From positions 2,275,501 to 2,339,500 of the forward strand of contig JACKIH010000003.1 of NCBI GenBank assembly GCA_020638575.1: 64,000 nucleotides of DNA. The letters run 5' to 3'. The translations under genes were made by a program, and so were the position numbers. The notes beneath the pieces are model-generated. The model was not told the origin of the DNA. It saw only the letters and a list, made by a program, of their open reading frames with translations, and did no database searches. Source of the DNA: Rhodospirillaceae bacterium (GTDB lineage: Bacteria > Pseudomonadota > Alphaproteobacteria > DSM-16000 > Inquilinaceae). Positions 1 to 8,168 of this stretch are shown piece after piece (positions within the stretch are counted from its first letter, which is position 1; each line of letters opens with the position of its first letter).

Positions 1-2
1 CC

Positions 3-379
3 AATCGGCCGAACGGAACGATCCATGTCGGCGTCACCGCCGACCTGGCTGCCCGCATGGTCACTCATCGGTCGGGGGGACGGCTTGCAGTTCGTGCGCC
101 GCTATAATCTCATACCGGCGAGCGCATGAACGCAGTCATGCGCTCGCCTGGCGCGCCCGGGCGGCGAAGGGGTTGGCGGGCGCGCCCAAGAGCCGAACCG
201 ATGAGTCTCTTCATCGGTTCGGCGGTATCAATCGTCTCGTTCATGTTGAGCGCTGCGAAGAAAATGCCGATGCGATCAAGCGTGAAAAGCCATTGAAGCA
301 TTGCAAGCGAAACTGGAAGCTCCGGCTGATCGAAGATTAGAACCCGGATTGGTCAGATTTGTTTGAGTGGATCAACAAT
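3..379 (+). pseudogene. Broken GIY-YIG nuclease-family gene, 5' end outside the window
   Basis: Three pieces of a small GIY-YIG family protein can be read in three different frames. Bases 3-98 give NGTIHVGVTADLAARMVTHR, which is typical of the family N-terminal half. Bases about 88-108 give FVRRYN in a second frame. Bases 230-379 give RLVHVE, AIKREKPLK, WKLRLIED, then a TAG at 338-340, then NPDWSDLFEWINN, matching the usual C-terminal half. A frameshift near base 85-90, an insertion between the YN and RLV segments and the internal stop all show a dead gene. The family is normally 80-100 residues. The GIY and YIG residues themselves lie upstream of the window. Confidence is high for family and for decay, lower for the exact end. 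Confidence 0.8.
112..228. repeat. 117-bp three-hairpin palindromic insertion inside the GIY-YIG pseudogene
   Basis: The segment between the YN and RLV parts of the nuclease consists almost wholly of inverted repeats. Stem 1 is 117-129 with 136-148 (13 bp perfect, 6-nt loop). Stem 2 is 150-159 with 177-186 (10 bp). Stem 3 is 193-204 with 211-222 (12 bp perfect, 6-nt loop). The outer edges ATACCG (112-117) and CGGTAT (223-228) are also complementary. AATC occurs on both sides (106-109 and 230-233) and might be a target duplication. It resembles a REP/MITE-type non-coding element. No second copy was seen in the window, so mobility is inferred. Confidence 0.65.
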
Positions 380-388
380 CAAGTCGGC

Positions 389-408
389 ATGCCCGCGGCG
401 GCGGGCAT
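389..408. terminator. Hairpin between convergent genes
   Basis: ATGCCCGC (389-396) and GCGGGCAT (401-408) form a perfect 8-bp stem with a 4-nt loop, placed between the plus-strand pseudogene and the minus-strand oxidoreductase gene. There is no clear T-run, so its role as a terminator is a guess from position and shape. Confidence 0.35.
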
Positions 409-518
409 CTCAGGTCGTCAGAGTCTGACACCGCGCTGGACCGGAGAAAGACCCGGCATGCGCGGGGGTGAGGTGTTTTCTTTGCGTCTCCACCCCGGCG
501 GCACGGAGTGCGCGGCGC

Positions 519-1514
519 TCAATCGTCCAGCATCACGATCACCCCGCCGCTGCGGCTGGCGTCCTCCACCGCGCGGTGGGCGGCGGCACACTCGGCCAGC
601 GGATAGGTGGCGTGCAGCGCCACGTCGAGCCGGCCCGCCGCCAGCTCGGCGGTGACGCGGCCGATGGCGGCCTCCAGCTCGAACGGATCGAGCAGGTACA
701 TCAGCGCCAGCTCCAGGTTCACGCCCTTGAACATCAAGGGGTAGAACGGCATCTCCGGCCTGAGATCGAGGGCCGAGCCATAGGCGACGATGCGCCCGCG
801 GGGCTTGATCACCGCGGCATCGGTGTCGGCGTTGACGCCGAACTCCACCTCCACGATGCGGTCGACCGGGCGGCCGCCATTGGCGCCGAGGATGCGCTCG
901 GCGAGATCGGGGGCGGTGTGGTCCAGCACCGCATCGGCGCCCGCACTCCAGGCCCGGTCCGCCGCGGCACCCGGCCGGGCGGTGGCGATCACCATGGCGC
1001 CGTCGAGCTTGGCGAACTGCACGGCGAGCCGGCCCACCACGCCGCCGCCGCCGCTCACCAGCACCGTCTGGCCCTCCACCGGCCCGTCGCCGAGCACGCA
1101 ATGGCTAGCGGTGATGGCGGGGATGCCGAGCCCGGCGCCGACCGCGAACGGCACGCCGTCCGGCAGCGGCACCGCCTTGTCGGCGGCGATGGCGATGGCT
1201 TCGGCGGCGGTGCCGAACGCGCGCTGCCACTGGCCGTTCCACACCCAAACCCGCTGGCCCAGGCGCGCCGGGTCGACCCCCGGTCCCACCGCTTCGATCA
1301 CCCCGGCGCCGTCGGAATGGGGCACGATGCGGGGATAGGGCATGCCGCTGCCGCCGGCCCGCTTGCCGGCGCGCAGCTTGACGTCGGACGGGTTGACGCC
1401 CGATGCGGCGAGCCGCACCAGCACCTCCCCTTCGCCGGGCGTGGGGGTCGGCATCTCCCCCAGGTCCAGCACCTCCTCGGCGGCTCCGGTGCGGGTGTAC
1501 CAGACGGCTTTCAT
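519..1514 (-). CDS. NADPH:quinone oxidoreductase-like medium-chain dehydrogenase
   Basis: This 331-residue protein has the zinc-free MDR/quinone oxidoreductase layout. The GroES-like N-terminal part contains AASGVNPSDVKLRAGKR, followed by a Rossmann NAD(P)-binding part with VLVSGGGGVVGRLAVQFAKL and a C-terminal closing segment. It lacks the GHE zinc ligand pattern of true alcohol dehydrogenases, and VNPSD is typical of Qor and zeta-crystallin relatives. The expected activity is NADPH-dependent reduction of quinones or enones in the cytoplasm. The next gene downstream on its strand is the GIY-YIG remnant. The physiological substrate cannot be told from the sequence. Confidence 0.85.
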   Translation of the reverse strand: MKAVWYTRTGAAEEVLDLGEMPTPTPGEGEVLVRLAASGVNPSDVKLRAGKRAGGSGMPYPRIVPHSDGAGVIEAVGPGVDPARLGQRVWVWNGQWQRAFGTAAEAIAIAADKAVPLPDGVPFAVGAGLGIPAITASHCVLGDGPVEGQTVLVSGGGGVVGRLAVQFAKLDGAMVIATARPGAAADRAWSAGADAVLDHTAPDLAERILGANGGRPVDRIVEVEFGVNADTDAAVIKPRGRIVAYGSALDLRPEMPFYPLMFKGVNLELALMYLLDPFELEAAIGRVTAELAAGRLDVALHATYPLAECAAAHRAVEDASRSGGVIVMLDD

Positions 1515-1554
1515 GGGTCTCGGTCCTTCCGGCCGGCGGTGCGGCCCGCAGCGC

Positions 1555-1953
1555 TCAGGGCTCGACCCCGACCTGGCGGGCCACCATGGAGATCAGGATG
1601 TCGACATGCTCTGCGAAGAAGGCCGGGTCGTCGGCCGCCATCTCGCTGCCGTTGCGGTAGACGTCGGCCATCTCGGTTCGCACCGGCGCCGGCAGCCCGC
1701 TCTGCATCTGGATGAACAGCGCTTCCAGGCAGGCGGGAATGGCCGGGTGGCCATCGGCGGACCGGCGCACCGCGAGGCCAAGCAGGGTGGCATGGAAGCG
1801 CGCCAGCCACAGGGCGGACTCCTCGGACTCCTCCAGGCGCACCTCGTAGCCTTCCTTGAAGGACTCCGTGACCTCGGCGACGAACCCATCGCAGGTGGCC
1901 CCCGCCGGCCGGGCGACGGCAAGCAGTCCCGTCAGAATCAAGACCCACCGCAT
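1555..1953 (-). CDS. Small secreted hypothetical protein
   Basis: This 132-residue protein begins MRWVLILTGLLAVARPAGAT, a clear Sec signal peptide with a probable cleavage after the AGA/T region, so it should be periplasmic. The mature part is mainly helical and acidic (EVRLEESEESALWLARF) with cysteines at residues 21 and 75. No family is recognised. The start was placed at the ATG that gives the signal peptide, although the frame stays open far upstream. It sits 40 bases upstream of the oxidoreductase on the same strand and directly downstream of the PKHD hydroxylase, so the three may be co-transcribed. Confidence 0.7.
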   Translation of the reverse strand: MRWVLILTGLLAVARPAGATCDGFVAEVTESFKEGYEVRLEESEESALWLARFHATLLGLAVRRSADGHPAIPACLEALFIQMQSGLPAPVRTEMADVYRNGSEMAADDPAFFAEHVDILISMVARQVGVEP

Positions 1954-1982
1954 GCTTGCCCCCCCGGCGGACCCGCCGTCCG

Positions 1983-2657
1983 CTACATCTCCACCCACTG
2001 GCGCTTCAGGTTGTTGTAGACCTTGTCGAGCCGGACATATTCGGGGTGGGCGAACTTCTCTTGCGTGTGCTGCAGGAAGAAGTTCAGCGACAGCGCCAAG
2101 TCGATGAGGATCTGCCGGCGGAAGGGATCGCGGACCATCGACTGGATCCACCCCACCACCGCCAGCCGCGTGCCGCGCGTCACCGGCGCCACCCGGTGGA
2201 GGAAATAGGTGGGGTAGATCACCGCATGGCCCGGCGGCAGCTTGTAGCGCTCCGGCCGGATGTCGGTGTTCATGACCAGCTCGCCGCCGTCGTAGTCCTT
2301 GGGGTCGTTGAGGAAGATGGTCATCGACATGTCCGAGCGCATGCGCCCGCCGAGGATCGCATTGTCGGTGTGATCGCCGTAGGTCATGCCCGGCGTGTAG
2401 CGGCTGACCAGGAAGTTGGAGAGCTGGCGCGGAATCGTGATGATCTGGAAGTCGTTGTTGCGCGCCAGGCCGGCCTTCACCTCCTGGTTGATCTCCCGCA
2501 CCACGTCGGAGTCCGCCGACATCTCCTCGGTGCGATTGGAGTGGGCGACGCCGATCCCCGCGGTGCGCATGCCGTCCACGAACTCCGCGTCCTCCGCCAG
2601 TTTGCGGATTTTCCCGATCAGGCCCTCCGGCAAGATATTGGGCAGCACATAGATCAT
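1983..2657 (-). CDS. PKHD-type Fe(II)/2-oxoglutarate hydroxylase (PiuC/YbiX family)
   Basis: At 224 residues it matches the usual 225-residue length of the family. It begins MIYVLPNILPEG and carries the metal triad as H-T-D in YGDHTDNAIL and a distal H in PTYFLHRVAPVTRGTRLAVVGW, with the arginine of that segment expected to bind 2-oxoglutarate. Family members are often linked to iron-siderophore uptake genes, but none is adjacent here. The substrate is unknown. The enzyme should be cytoplasmic and iron dependent. Family assignment is strong, physiological role is not. Confidence 0.88.
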   Translation of the reverse strand: MIYVLPNILPEGLIGKIRKLAEDAEFVDGMRTAGIGVAHSNRTEEMSADSDVVREINQEVKAGLARNNDFQIITIPRQLSNFLVSRYTPGMTYGDHTDNAILGGRMRSDMSMTIFLNDPKDYDGGELVMNTDIRPERYKLPPGHAVIYPTYFLHRVAPVTRGTRLAVVGWIQSMVRDPFRRQILIDLALSLNFFLQHTQEKFAHPEYVRLDKVYNNLKRQWVEM

Positions 2658-2714
2658 CGGGCCATCCTCGGCAGGGCTGCGGAAGAACGCAAGCGGATGG
2701 GCGGTGCCGAGCCG

Positions 2715-3215
2715 TCAGTCGGCGAAGGCAGGCGGGGGGCAGTGCCGCAGATCGAGTGCGTGCAGCACCAGACTGCCCTCGGCCACCGGGTCGCCGCCAC
2801 CGGCCGTGTTCATCCACCGCGCGGTGATGCGGCAGCCGTCGCCGGAGACTTCGCCCACGTAGTAGCCATCGGTGTCGTAATCCGCCGGGTCGGCGTCTGG
2901 ATCGGCCAGGGACTCGTAGATTTCCAAACGCCCCGCCCGGTCGATGAACCCCTCCCAATCGACATGGGTGGGTTGGGTGTTGCCGAAGGTGTAGTTGCGC
3001 GCGACGCCGTAGAAGTCGACCCAGCCGTCACGGTCCGGTGCGCCGACGTCGAGGATGTTGACCTCGTAATATTGGCGCTCGGTCTCGCCGTCCCAGGTGA
3101 ACGTGCCGTGCCAGGCGGTGGCGATGTCCATCTCCACCTCGCCGGCGATGGCGGGCGCCCCACACCACAGGGCGAGCATGGCGGCAGCGATGGCGATGGC
3201 ACGGATGGCCCGCAT
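2715..3215 (-). CDS. Secreted hypothetical protein, beta-rich
   Basis: This 166-residue protein has an N-terminal signal peptide (MRAIRAIAIAAAMLALWCGA, cleavage near PAIAG/E). The mature chain is rich in Trp, Tyr and acidic residues, with YYEVNILDVG, WVDFYGVARNYTFG and DTDGYYVGEVSG, which suggests a beta-sandwich or barrel-like periplasmic domain. Cysteines near residues 128 and 159 could pair. No known family is recognised. The start is the ATG at 3215, which gives the signal peptide. It lies between ettA and the PKHD hydroxylase on the same strand. Confidence 0.65.
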   Translation of the reverse strand: MRAIRAIAIAAAMLALWCGAPAIAGEVEMDIATAWHGTFTWDGETERQYYEVNILDVGAPDRDGWVDFYGVARNYTFGNTQPTHVDWEGFIDRAGRLEIYESLADPDADPADYDTDGYYVGEVSGDGCRITARWMNTAGGGDPVAEGSLVLHALDLRHCPPPAFAD

Positions 3216-3259
3216 GGCCCGCTCCTCTCTGGTCCGGTTCCTCCTCGCCCGCAGGCAGC

Positions 3260-4936
3260 TCACCGCGTCAGGGGCTTGTACTTGATGCGGTGGGGCTGGT
3301 CGGCCTCGTCGCCGAGGCGGCGCTTCAGGTCGGCGTGGTAGTCCTCGTAATTGCCTTCGAACCACACCACCTGGCTTTCGCCTTCGAAGGCCAGGATATG
3401 CGTGGCGATGCGGTCGAGGAAATAGCGGTCGTGGCTGATCACCACGGCACAGCCGGGAAACGCCAACAGCGCTTCTTCCAGCGCCCGCAGGGTTTCCACG
3501 TCGAGGTCGTTGGTCGGCTCGTCGAGCAGGATCACGTTGGCGCCCGACTTCAGGATCTTCGCCAGGTGGACGCGGTTGCGCTCGCCGCCCGACAGCACGC
3601 CCACCTTCTTCTGCTGGTCGCCGCCCTTGAAGTTGAAGGCGCCGACATAGGCGCGGCTCGCCATCTTGCGCTTGTTGCCGAGATCGATCTCGTCCTCGCC
3701 CTGGGCGATCTCCTCCCACACCGATTTCTTGTCGTCGAGCGTGTCGCGGCTCTGGTCGACGAAGCCCAGCGTCACCGTCTCACCCACCACGATGGCGCCG
3801 CGGTCGGGCGTCTCCTGGCCGGTGATCATCTTGAACAGCGTGGATTTGCCGGCACCGTTGGGACCGATGACGCCGACGATGCCGCCGCGCGGCAGGTTGA
3901 ACGTCAGGTCTTCCATCAGCAGGGCATCGCCGAAGCCCTTGGCCACGCCGTCGGCCTTGATCACGGTCTCGCCCAGCCGGTCGGGCGTGGGGATGAGGAT
4001 CTGGGCCGTTCCCGGCGCCTGGTCCTTGTGGGCCGCCAGCAGATCTTCGTAGGCCTTGATGCGCGCCTTCTGCTTGGCCTGGCGGCCGCGCGCACCCTGG
4101 CGGATCCACTCCAGCTCGCTGTCCAGCTCGCGCTGGCGGGCGGCTTCGGTCTTGGCTTCCTGGGCGAGCCGCTTCCTCTTCTTGTCGAGATATTCGGTGT
4201 AGTTGCCCTCGTAGGGAATGCCGCGGCCGCGGTCCAATTCCAGGATCCAGCCGGTGACGTTGTCGAGGAAGTAGCGGTCGTGGGTCACCATCACCACGGT
4301 GCCGGCATAATCGAAGAGGTGGCGCTGCAGCCAGGCGACGCTTTCGGCATCCAAGTGGTTGGTGGGCTCGTCGAGCAGCAGCAGGTCGGGCTTGGAGAGC
4401 AAGAGCCGGCACAGCGCCACCCGGCGGCGCTCGCCCCCCGACAGCATGGTGACGTCGCTGTCGCCGGGCGGGCAGCGCAGCGCATCCATGGCGATCTCCA
4501 CCGTGCGGTCGAGGTCCCAGGCATCGGCGGCGTCGATCTTCTCCTGCAACTCCGCCTGCTCGGCGAGCAGGGCGTCGAAGTCCGCGTCGGGCTCGGCCAT
4601 GGCGGCGCTGACCTCGTTGAAGCGGGTCATCCACTCATGGACCTCCCCCAGCCCGAGCATGACGTTTTCCGCCACCGTCTTGGCGGGATCGAGCTGCGGT
4701 TCCTGGGAGAGGTAGCCGACCTTGGCCCCTTCGGCCGCCCAGGCTTCGCCGGTGAATTCGCTATCGATGCCGGCCATGATGCGCATCAGCGTCGACTTGC
4801 CCGACCCGTTGGGGCCGAGCACGCCGATCTTGGCACCGGGCAGGAAGGACAGCCGGATATTCTCCAGCACCTTCTTGCCGCCGGGATAGGCCTTGGTCAG
4901 GCCGTTCATCACATACACGTACTGATAGGCGGCCAT
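3260..4936 (-). CDS. ettA: Energy-dependent translational throttle protein EttA (ABC-F ATPase)
   Basis: This is a 558-residue protein with two ABC ATPase domains and no membrane segments. The first has Walker A GPNGSGKST, signature LSGGERRRVALCRLL and Walker B LLLLDEPTNHLD; the second has GPNGAGKST, LSGGERNRVHLAKIL and VILLDEPTNDLD. Between them lies a charged linker (RKRLAQEAKTEAARQRELDSELEW) characteristic of the P-site tRNA interaction motif. The start MAAYQYVYVMNGLTKAYPGG matches EttA proteins. EttA binds the ribosomal E site and gates entry into elongation according to the ATP/ADP ratio. Length and both motif sets are complete. Confidence 0.95.
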   Translation of the reverse strand: MAAYQYVYVMNGLTKAYPGGKKVLENIRLSFLPGAKIGVLGPNGSGKSTLMRIMAGIDSEFTGEAWAAEGAKVGYLSQEPQLDPAKTVAENVMLGLGEVHEWMTRFNEVSAAMAEPDADFDALLAEQAELQEKIDAADAWDLDRTVEIAMDALRCPPGDSDVTMLSGGERRRVALCRLLLSKPDLLLLDEPTNHLDAESVAWLQRHLFDYAGTVVMVTHDRYFLDNVTGWILELDRGRGIPYEGNYTEYLDKKRKRLAQEAKTEAARQRELDSELEWIRQGARGRQAKQKARIKAYEDLLAAHKDQAPGTAQILIPTPDRLGETVIKADGVAKGFGDALLMEDLTFNLPRGGIVGVIGPNGAGKSTLFKMITGQETPDRGAIVVGETVTLGFVDQSRDTLDDKKSVWEEIAQGEDEIDLGNKRKMASRAYVGAFNFKGGDQQKKVGVLSGGERNRVHLAKILKSGANVILLDEPTNDLDVETLRALEEALLAFPGCAVVISHDRYFLDRIATHILAFEGESQVVWFEGNYEDYHADLKRRLGDEADQPHRIKYKPLTR

Positions 4937-5007
4937 GATCCGTCCTGTCGCTGCGGGGGGCGGCGGGAAAACGGGCCGAAACCGATCCCGCCGAAGGCGG
5001 ATACGCT

Positions 5008-5084
5008 CTAGTGTGGCGGATCAGAAGTTCGTTCGCTCAATATGTTACACCTGGACCGAACTTCTGATCCGGGAACCACACTAG
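5008..5084. repeat. MITE-like palindromic element A (77 bp)
   Basis: It begins CTAGTGT (5008-5014) and ends ACACTAG (5078-5084), with a perfect 14-bp inner arm pair, GGATCAGAAGTTCG (5018-5031) and CGAACTTCTGATCC (5057-5070). The CTAG edges can be read as a TA target duplication around GTGT...ACAC inverted ends, as expected for tiny IS630-like derivatives. No coding capacity. Confidence 0.6.
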
Positions 5085-5097
5085 AATCATAGGTTTG

Positions 5098-5173
5098 CTA
5101 GTGTCCCTCAGATTCCGAAGTTCGCCCGGGACCTGGCTTTGAAATCTTGCGAACTCCGGAATCGGGACACTAG
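5098..5173. repeat. MITE-like palindromic element B (76 bp)
   Basis: It lies 13 bases after element A, with the same CTAGTGT...ACACTAG edges. The outer arms are CTAGTGTCCC (5098-5107) and GGGACACTAG (5164-5173). The inner arms ATTCCGAAGTTCGC (5112-5125) and GCGAACTCCGGAAT (5149-5162) have one mismatch. GAAGTTCG is shared with element A, so the two are related but not identical. The rest of 4937-5373 shows only a weak GGCGGCC/GGCCGCC inverted repeat at 5204-5226. Confidence 0.6.
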
Positions 5174-5373
5174 CGCATTTTACCCGGCCGGGGAAACGCC
5201 ACGGGCGGCCAGTTTGGCGGGCCGCCAACAAGCGGCGACCCATTGTCCACTCGACGCGGCCGCCGCTCTTCCTATCGTGTTGGTTCCATCCGGCCCATCC
5301 GGCCGGTTGCTGCCCACGGGTCCGGCCGAGAACCGGGCCAGCGGTCCACCCCACGCGCAGGGTCCGACGGCCG

Positions 5374-5913
5374 ATGCCGAACTACAAGGTCAACGACGTG
5401 GAGACGCTCCGCAACCACATCGCGGGCACTCAGCTTGCGGTTCTGTTCGACCATTGGATGGCGCGGCGCCGCGACCTGGGACGCTTGCCGGCGCAGAGCG
5501 AACTTGACCCGGCGGACATGAAGACCGCCCTGCAGAACCTGCTGATCATCGACTACGATGGCGAACGTGCGGACTACCATGTGCGCCTGGCCGGCAGCTC
5601 TGTGCGGGAAATGCTGAAGGTGGAGCCCACCGGCAAATACATTAGGGACGTATGCGGTCCCGCGTTCGCCGGCGAGCTTCTGGAACGCTACGACGCGGTG
5701 CGGCTGAGCGGGCGGCCCCACCTGATGCGGCTGGTGACCGCCGTCGATACGCGCCGGCCGTACCGCTTTCATCGCCTGCTGCTGCCGCTGGGCGGCGACG
5801 CAATGATCGGCTGCGGCTGCGTGCAGACCCATGTGGACCACATCGACGCCTCCCTGGAAGAGATGGCCAGCAAGCGCACCTCGCTGTCGGAATATCTGGT
5901 GGACCTGGGCTGA
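5374..5913 (+). CDS. PAS_5 family protein, copy 1
   Basis: This 179-residue soluble protein consists of a single PAS-like domain of the PAS_5 type. Visible family marks are LFDHWMARRRDLGRLPAQSE, a DYHVRLAGSSVREMLKVEPTGKYI core and a closing FHRLLLPLGGD strand region. There is no attached kinase, cyclase or DNA-binding domain. Such stand-alone PAS_5 proteins are frequent in Rhodospirillales and their function is unknown. The next gene is a paralogue of the same length and layout, so this is a tandem duplication. The MITE-like pair lies just upstream and may contribute to or disrupt its promoter. Confidence 0.8.
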   Translation: MPNYKVNDVETLRNHIAGTQLAVLFDHWMARRRDLGRLPAQSELDPADMKTALQNLLIIDYDGERADYHVRLAGSSVREMLKVEPTGKYIRDVCGPAFAGELLERYDAVRLSGRPHLMRLVTAVDTRRPYRFHRLLLPLGGDAMIGCGCVQTHVDHIDASLEEMASKRTSLSEYLVDLG

Positions 5914-6090
5914 CGGCGGGGCCGGGACCACAGCACCGGGCCACAGCACCGGGACGCCTCCGCAATCCCCAAAAGCGCTCTATCTTGAAATGAGGGTGTC
6001 GGCATCGCATGTCCGGCACACATCAACCGTGGGTCCAACTGTGCGCCGCGGGTGGCGTCCCGGTGGGGTGTCCGGCGGCCGAGGAGTCCG

Positions 6091-6630
6091 ATGGTGGCGC
6101 ACACCCGTGTCGACCTCGACGCGTTCCGCGCGGACATCGCTGAAAGCCAGCTTCTGGTCTTCTTCGACTACTGGCTCGGTCTCTACCGTTCGCTCGGCCG
6201 GCCGCCCCTGCGCTCGGAGATCGACCCGGCGGAGATGAAGCCGATCCTGGAATTCATCATGCTGCTGGACTACGACGCCGAGCACCACGACTACCGGGTG
6301 CGGCTCGCCGGCAATTCGGTGCGGGAGTCGCTGAAGTTCGAGCTTACCGGCAAGCGCCTGGGCGACGCCTTCGCCCCCAAGATCGCCGGGCCGATCCTGG
6401 CGCGCTACGACCTGGTGCGCACGCAGCGGCTGCCCCACTATGTCGAGATCGCGCGCCAGCGGCCGGACGGCCGGCCCTACCTCTTTCGCCGTGTCCTGGT
6501 GCCGCTGGAGGGCGACGGCCTGATGTCCTGCGGTCTGGTGAAGAGCCATATCGACCACCTCGACACCTCGTTCGTCGACATGTCGGACGAGATGAAGGTG
6601 ATCCGCGACTATCTGGTGAACCTGGATTGA
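6091..6630 (+). CDS. PAS_5 family protein, copy 2 (tandem paralogue)
   Basis: Starting at the ATG at 6091 (MVAHTRVDLDAFR) the protein is 179 residues, exactly the length of copy 1, which supports this start over the in-frame ATG at 6052. Shared blocks are FFDYWLGLYRSLGRPPLRSE, LDYDAEHHDYRVRLAGNSVRES, LKFELTGKRLGDAF and FRRVLVPLEGD. The conserved VRLAG-S/N-SVRE stretch marks the PAS_5 fold in both copies. No output domain is present. It precedes leuC by 78 bases on the same strand. Confidence 0.8.
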   Translation: MVAHTRVDLDAFRADIAESQLLVFFDYWLGLYRSLGRPPLRSEIDPAEMKPILEFIMLLDYDAEHHDYRVRLAGNSVRESLKFELTGKRLGDAFAPKIAGPILARYDLVRTQRLPHYVEIARQRPDGRPYLFRRVLVPLEGDGLMSCGLVKSHIDHLDTSFVDMSDEMKVIRDYLVNLD

Positions 6631-6708
6631 CGGCGGGCGGCTTGCCGCCGGCCGGCCTGGCGGGCTAACGTCCCAGCCCCCGAAACGCATCACGCAAGAC
6701 CGACCACC

Positions 6709-8124
6709 ATGCCGCGCACGCTGTTCGACAAGATCTGGGATGCCCACGTCGTCCACCGCCAGGAGGACGGCACCTGCGTCCTCTATATCGACCGCCACCT
6801 AGTGCACGAGGTGACCAGTCCGCAGGCGTTCGAGGGCCTGCGCATGGCCGGCCGGAAGGTGCGCCGGCCCGATGCCACCCTGGCAGTGGCCGACCACAAC
6901 GTGCCCACGGCCAACCGGGCCCAAGGCATCGCCGACGAGGACAGCCGCATCCAGATTGAAACGCTCAGCCGCAACTGTGCGGAATTCGGCGTGCAGATCT
7001 TCGACATGGCGGATATCCGCCAGGGCATCGTGCACATCATCGGCCCGGAACAGGGCTTCACCCTGCCCGGCACCACCATCGTGTGCGGCGACAGCCATAC
7101 CTCCACCCACGGCGCGTTCGGGGCGCTGGCCTTCGGCATCGGCACCTCTGAGGTGGAGCACGTGCTCGCCACCCAGACGCTGCTGATGAAGCCGGCGAAG
7201 AACATGCGCATCACCGTCAAGGGCGACCTGGCGCTGGGCGTGACGGCGAAGGACATGATCCTCGCCATCATCGGCACCATCGGCACGGCGGGCGGCACCG
7301 GCCATGTGATCGAATATGCCGGCGAGGCGGTGCAGGCGCTGTCCATGGAAGGGCGCATGACCGTCTGCAACATGTCGATCGAAGGCGGCGCCCGGGCCGG
7401 CCTGATCGCGCCCGACGAGACCACCTTCGCCTACATCAAGGGCCGCCCCATGGCGCCAAAGGCGGGCCAGTGGGAGCTGGCGGAAGCCTATTGGCGCACG
7501 CTGCCCAGCGACGCCGGGGCGGCCTACGACAAGGACGTCACGCTCGACGGGCCGCAGATCCCGCCCACCGTCACCTGGGGCACCAGCCCGCAGGATACCG
7601 TGGCGATCACCGGTGCCGTGCCCGACCCCGAAAGCTTCGCCGATGCCGGCCGCCAGGCCGCGGCCCGCCGCTCGCTGGAATATATGGGGCTGACGCCGGG
7701 CACGCCGATGATGGAGATCCCGCTCGACAAGGTGTTCATCGGCTCGTGCACCAACGGCCGCATCGAAGACCTGCGGGCGGTCGCCGCCGTCTGCGAGGCC
7801 CAGGTGAAGCGCGGCCGCAAGGTGGCCGGCAGCGTGCACGCCATGATCGTGCCGGGCTCCGGCCTGGTGAAGGAGCAGGCCGAAGGCGAGGGGCTGGACA
7901 CGCTGTTCCGCGAGGCCGGGTTCGACTGGCGCGAGCCGGGCTGCTCCATGTGCCTGGCGATGAACGCCGACCGGCTGGAGCCGGGCGAGCGCTGTGCCTC
8001 CACCTCCAACCGCAATTTCGAAGGCCGCCAGGGCCGCGGCGGACGCACCCACCTGGTCAGCCCCGCCATGGCCGCCGCCGCGGCGTTCGCCGGCCGCCTG
8101 ACGGATGTGCGGGAGGTGGTCTGA
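6709..8124 (+). CDS. leuC: 3-isopropylmalate dehydratase, large subunit
   Basis: This 471-residue protein is full length for LeuC. It starts MPRTLFDKIWDAHVV and has VCGDSHTSTHGAFGALAFGIG, IGSCTNGRIEDLRAAA-like IGSCTNGRIEDLRAV, and EPGCSMCLAMNADRLEPGERCASTSNRNFEGRQG split across its C-terminal part; the cysteines of SCTN and CSMC bind the [4Fe-4S] cluster. It interconverts 2- and 3-isopropylmalate in leucine synthesis but needs the small subunit LeuD. No leuD follows here: after 44 bases the opposite-strand NTPase gene begins, so LeuD must be encoded elsewhere or has been separated. Confidence 0.95.
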   Translation: MPRTLFDKIWDAHVVHRQEDGTCVLYIDRHLVHEVTSPQAFEGLRMAGRKVRRPDATLAVADHNVPTANRAQGIADEDSRIQIETLSRNCAEFGVQIFDMADIRQGIVHIIGPEQGFTLPGTTIVCGDSHTSTHGAFGALAFGIGTSEVEHVLATQTLLMKPAKNMRITVKGDLALGVTAKDMILAIIGTIGTAGGTGHVIEYAGEAVQALSMEGRMTVCNMSIEGGARAGLIAPDETTFAYIKGRPMAPKAGQWELAEAYWRTLPSDAGAAYDKDVTLDGPQIPPTVTWGTSPQDTVAITGAVPDPESFADAGRQAAARRSLEYMGLTPGTPMMEIPLDKVFIGSCTNGRIEDLRAVAAVCEAQVKRGRKVAGSVHAMIVPGSGLVKEQAEGEGLDTLFREAGFDWREPGCSMCLAMNADRLEPGERCASTSNRNFEGRQGRGGRTHLVSPAMAAAAAFAGRLTDVREVV

Positions 8125-8126
8125 CC

Positions 8127-8154
8127 GGAGGACGGAGGACAGGAGCCGGGAGCC
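8127..8154 (+). repeat. Tandem Shine-Dalgarno-like heptamers after leuC
   Basis: Directly after the leuC stop come four imperfect 7-base units, ggaggac, ggaggac, aggagcc and gggagcc. The run looks like a ribosome-binding region without a gene behind it, which would fit loss of a former downstream leuD. This is inference only. Confidence 0.3.
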
Positions 8155-8168
8155 AGGTCCAGGCGCCC

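Noticed and set aside
110..301. 63-codon minus-strand frame
   Set aside because: It lies across the GIY-YIG remnant and its hairpin insertion; the plus-strand homology explains the region better.
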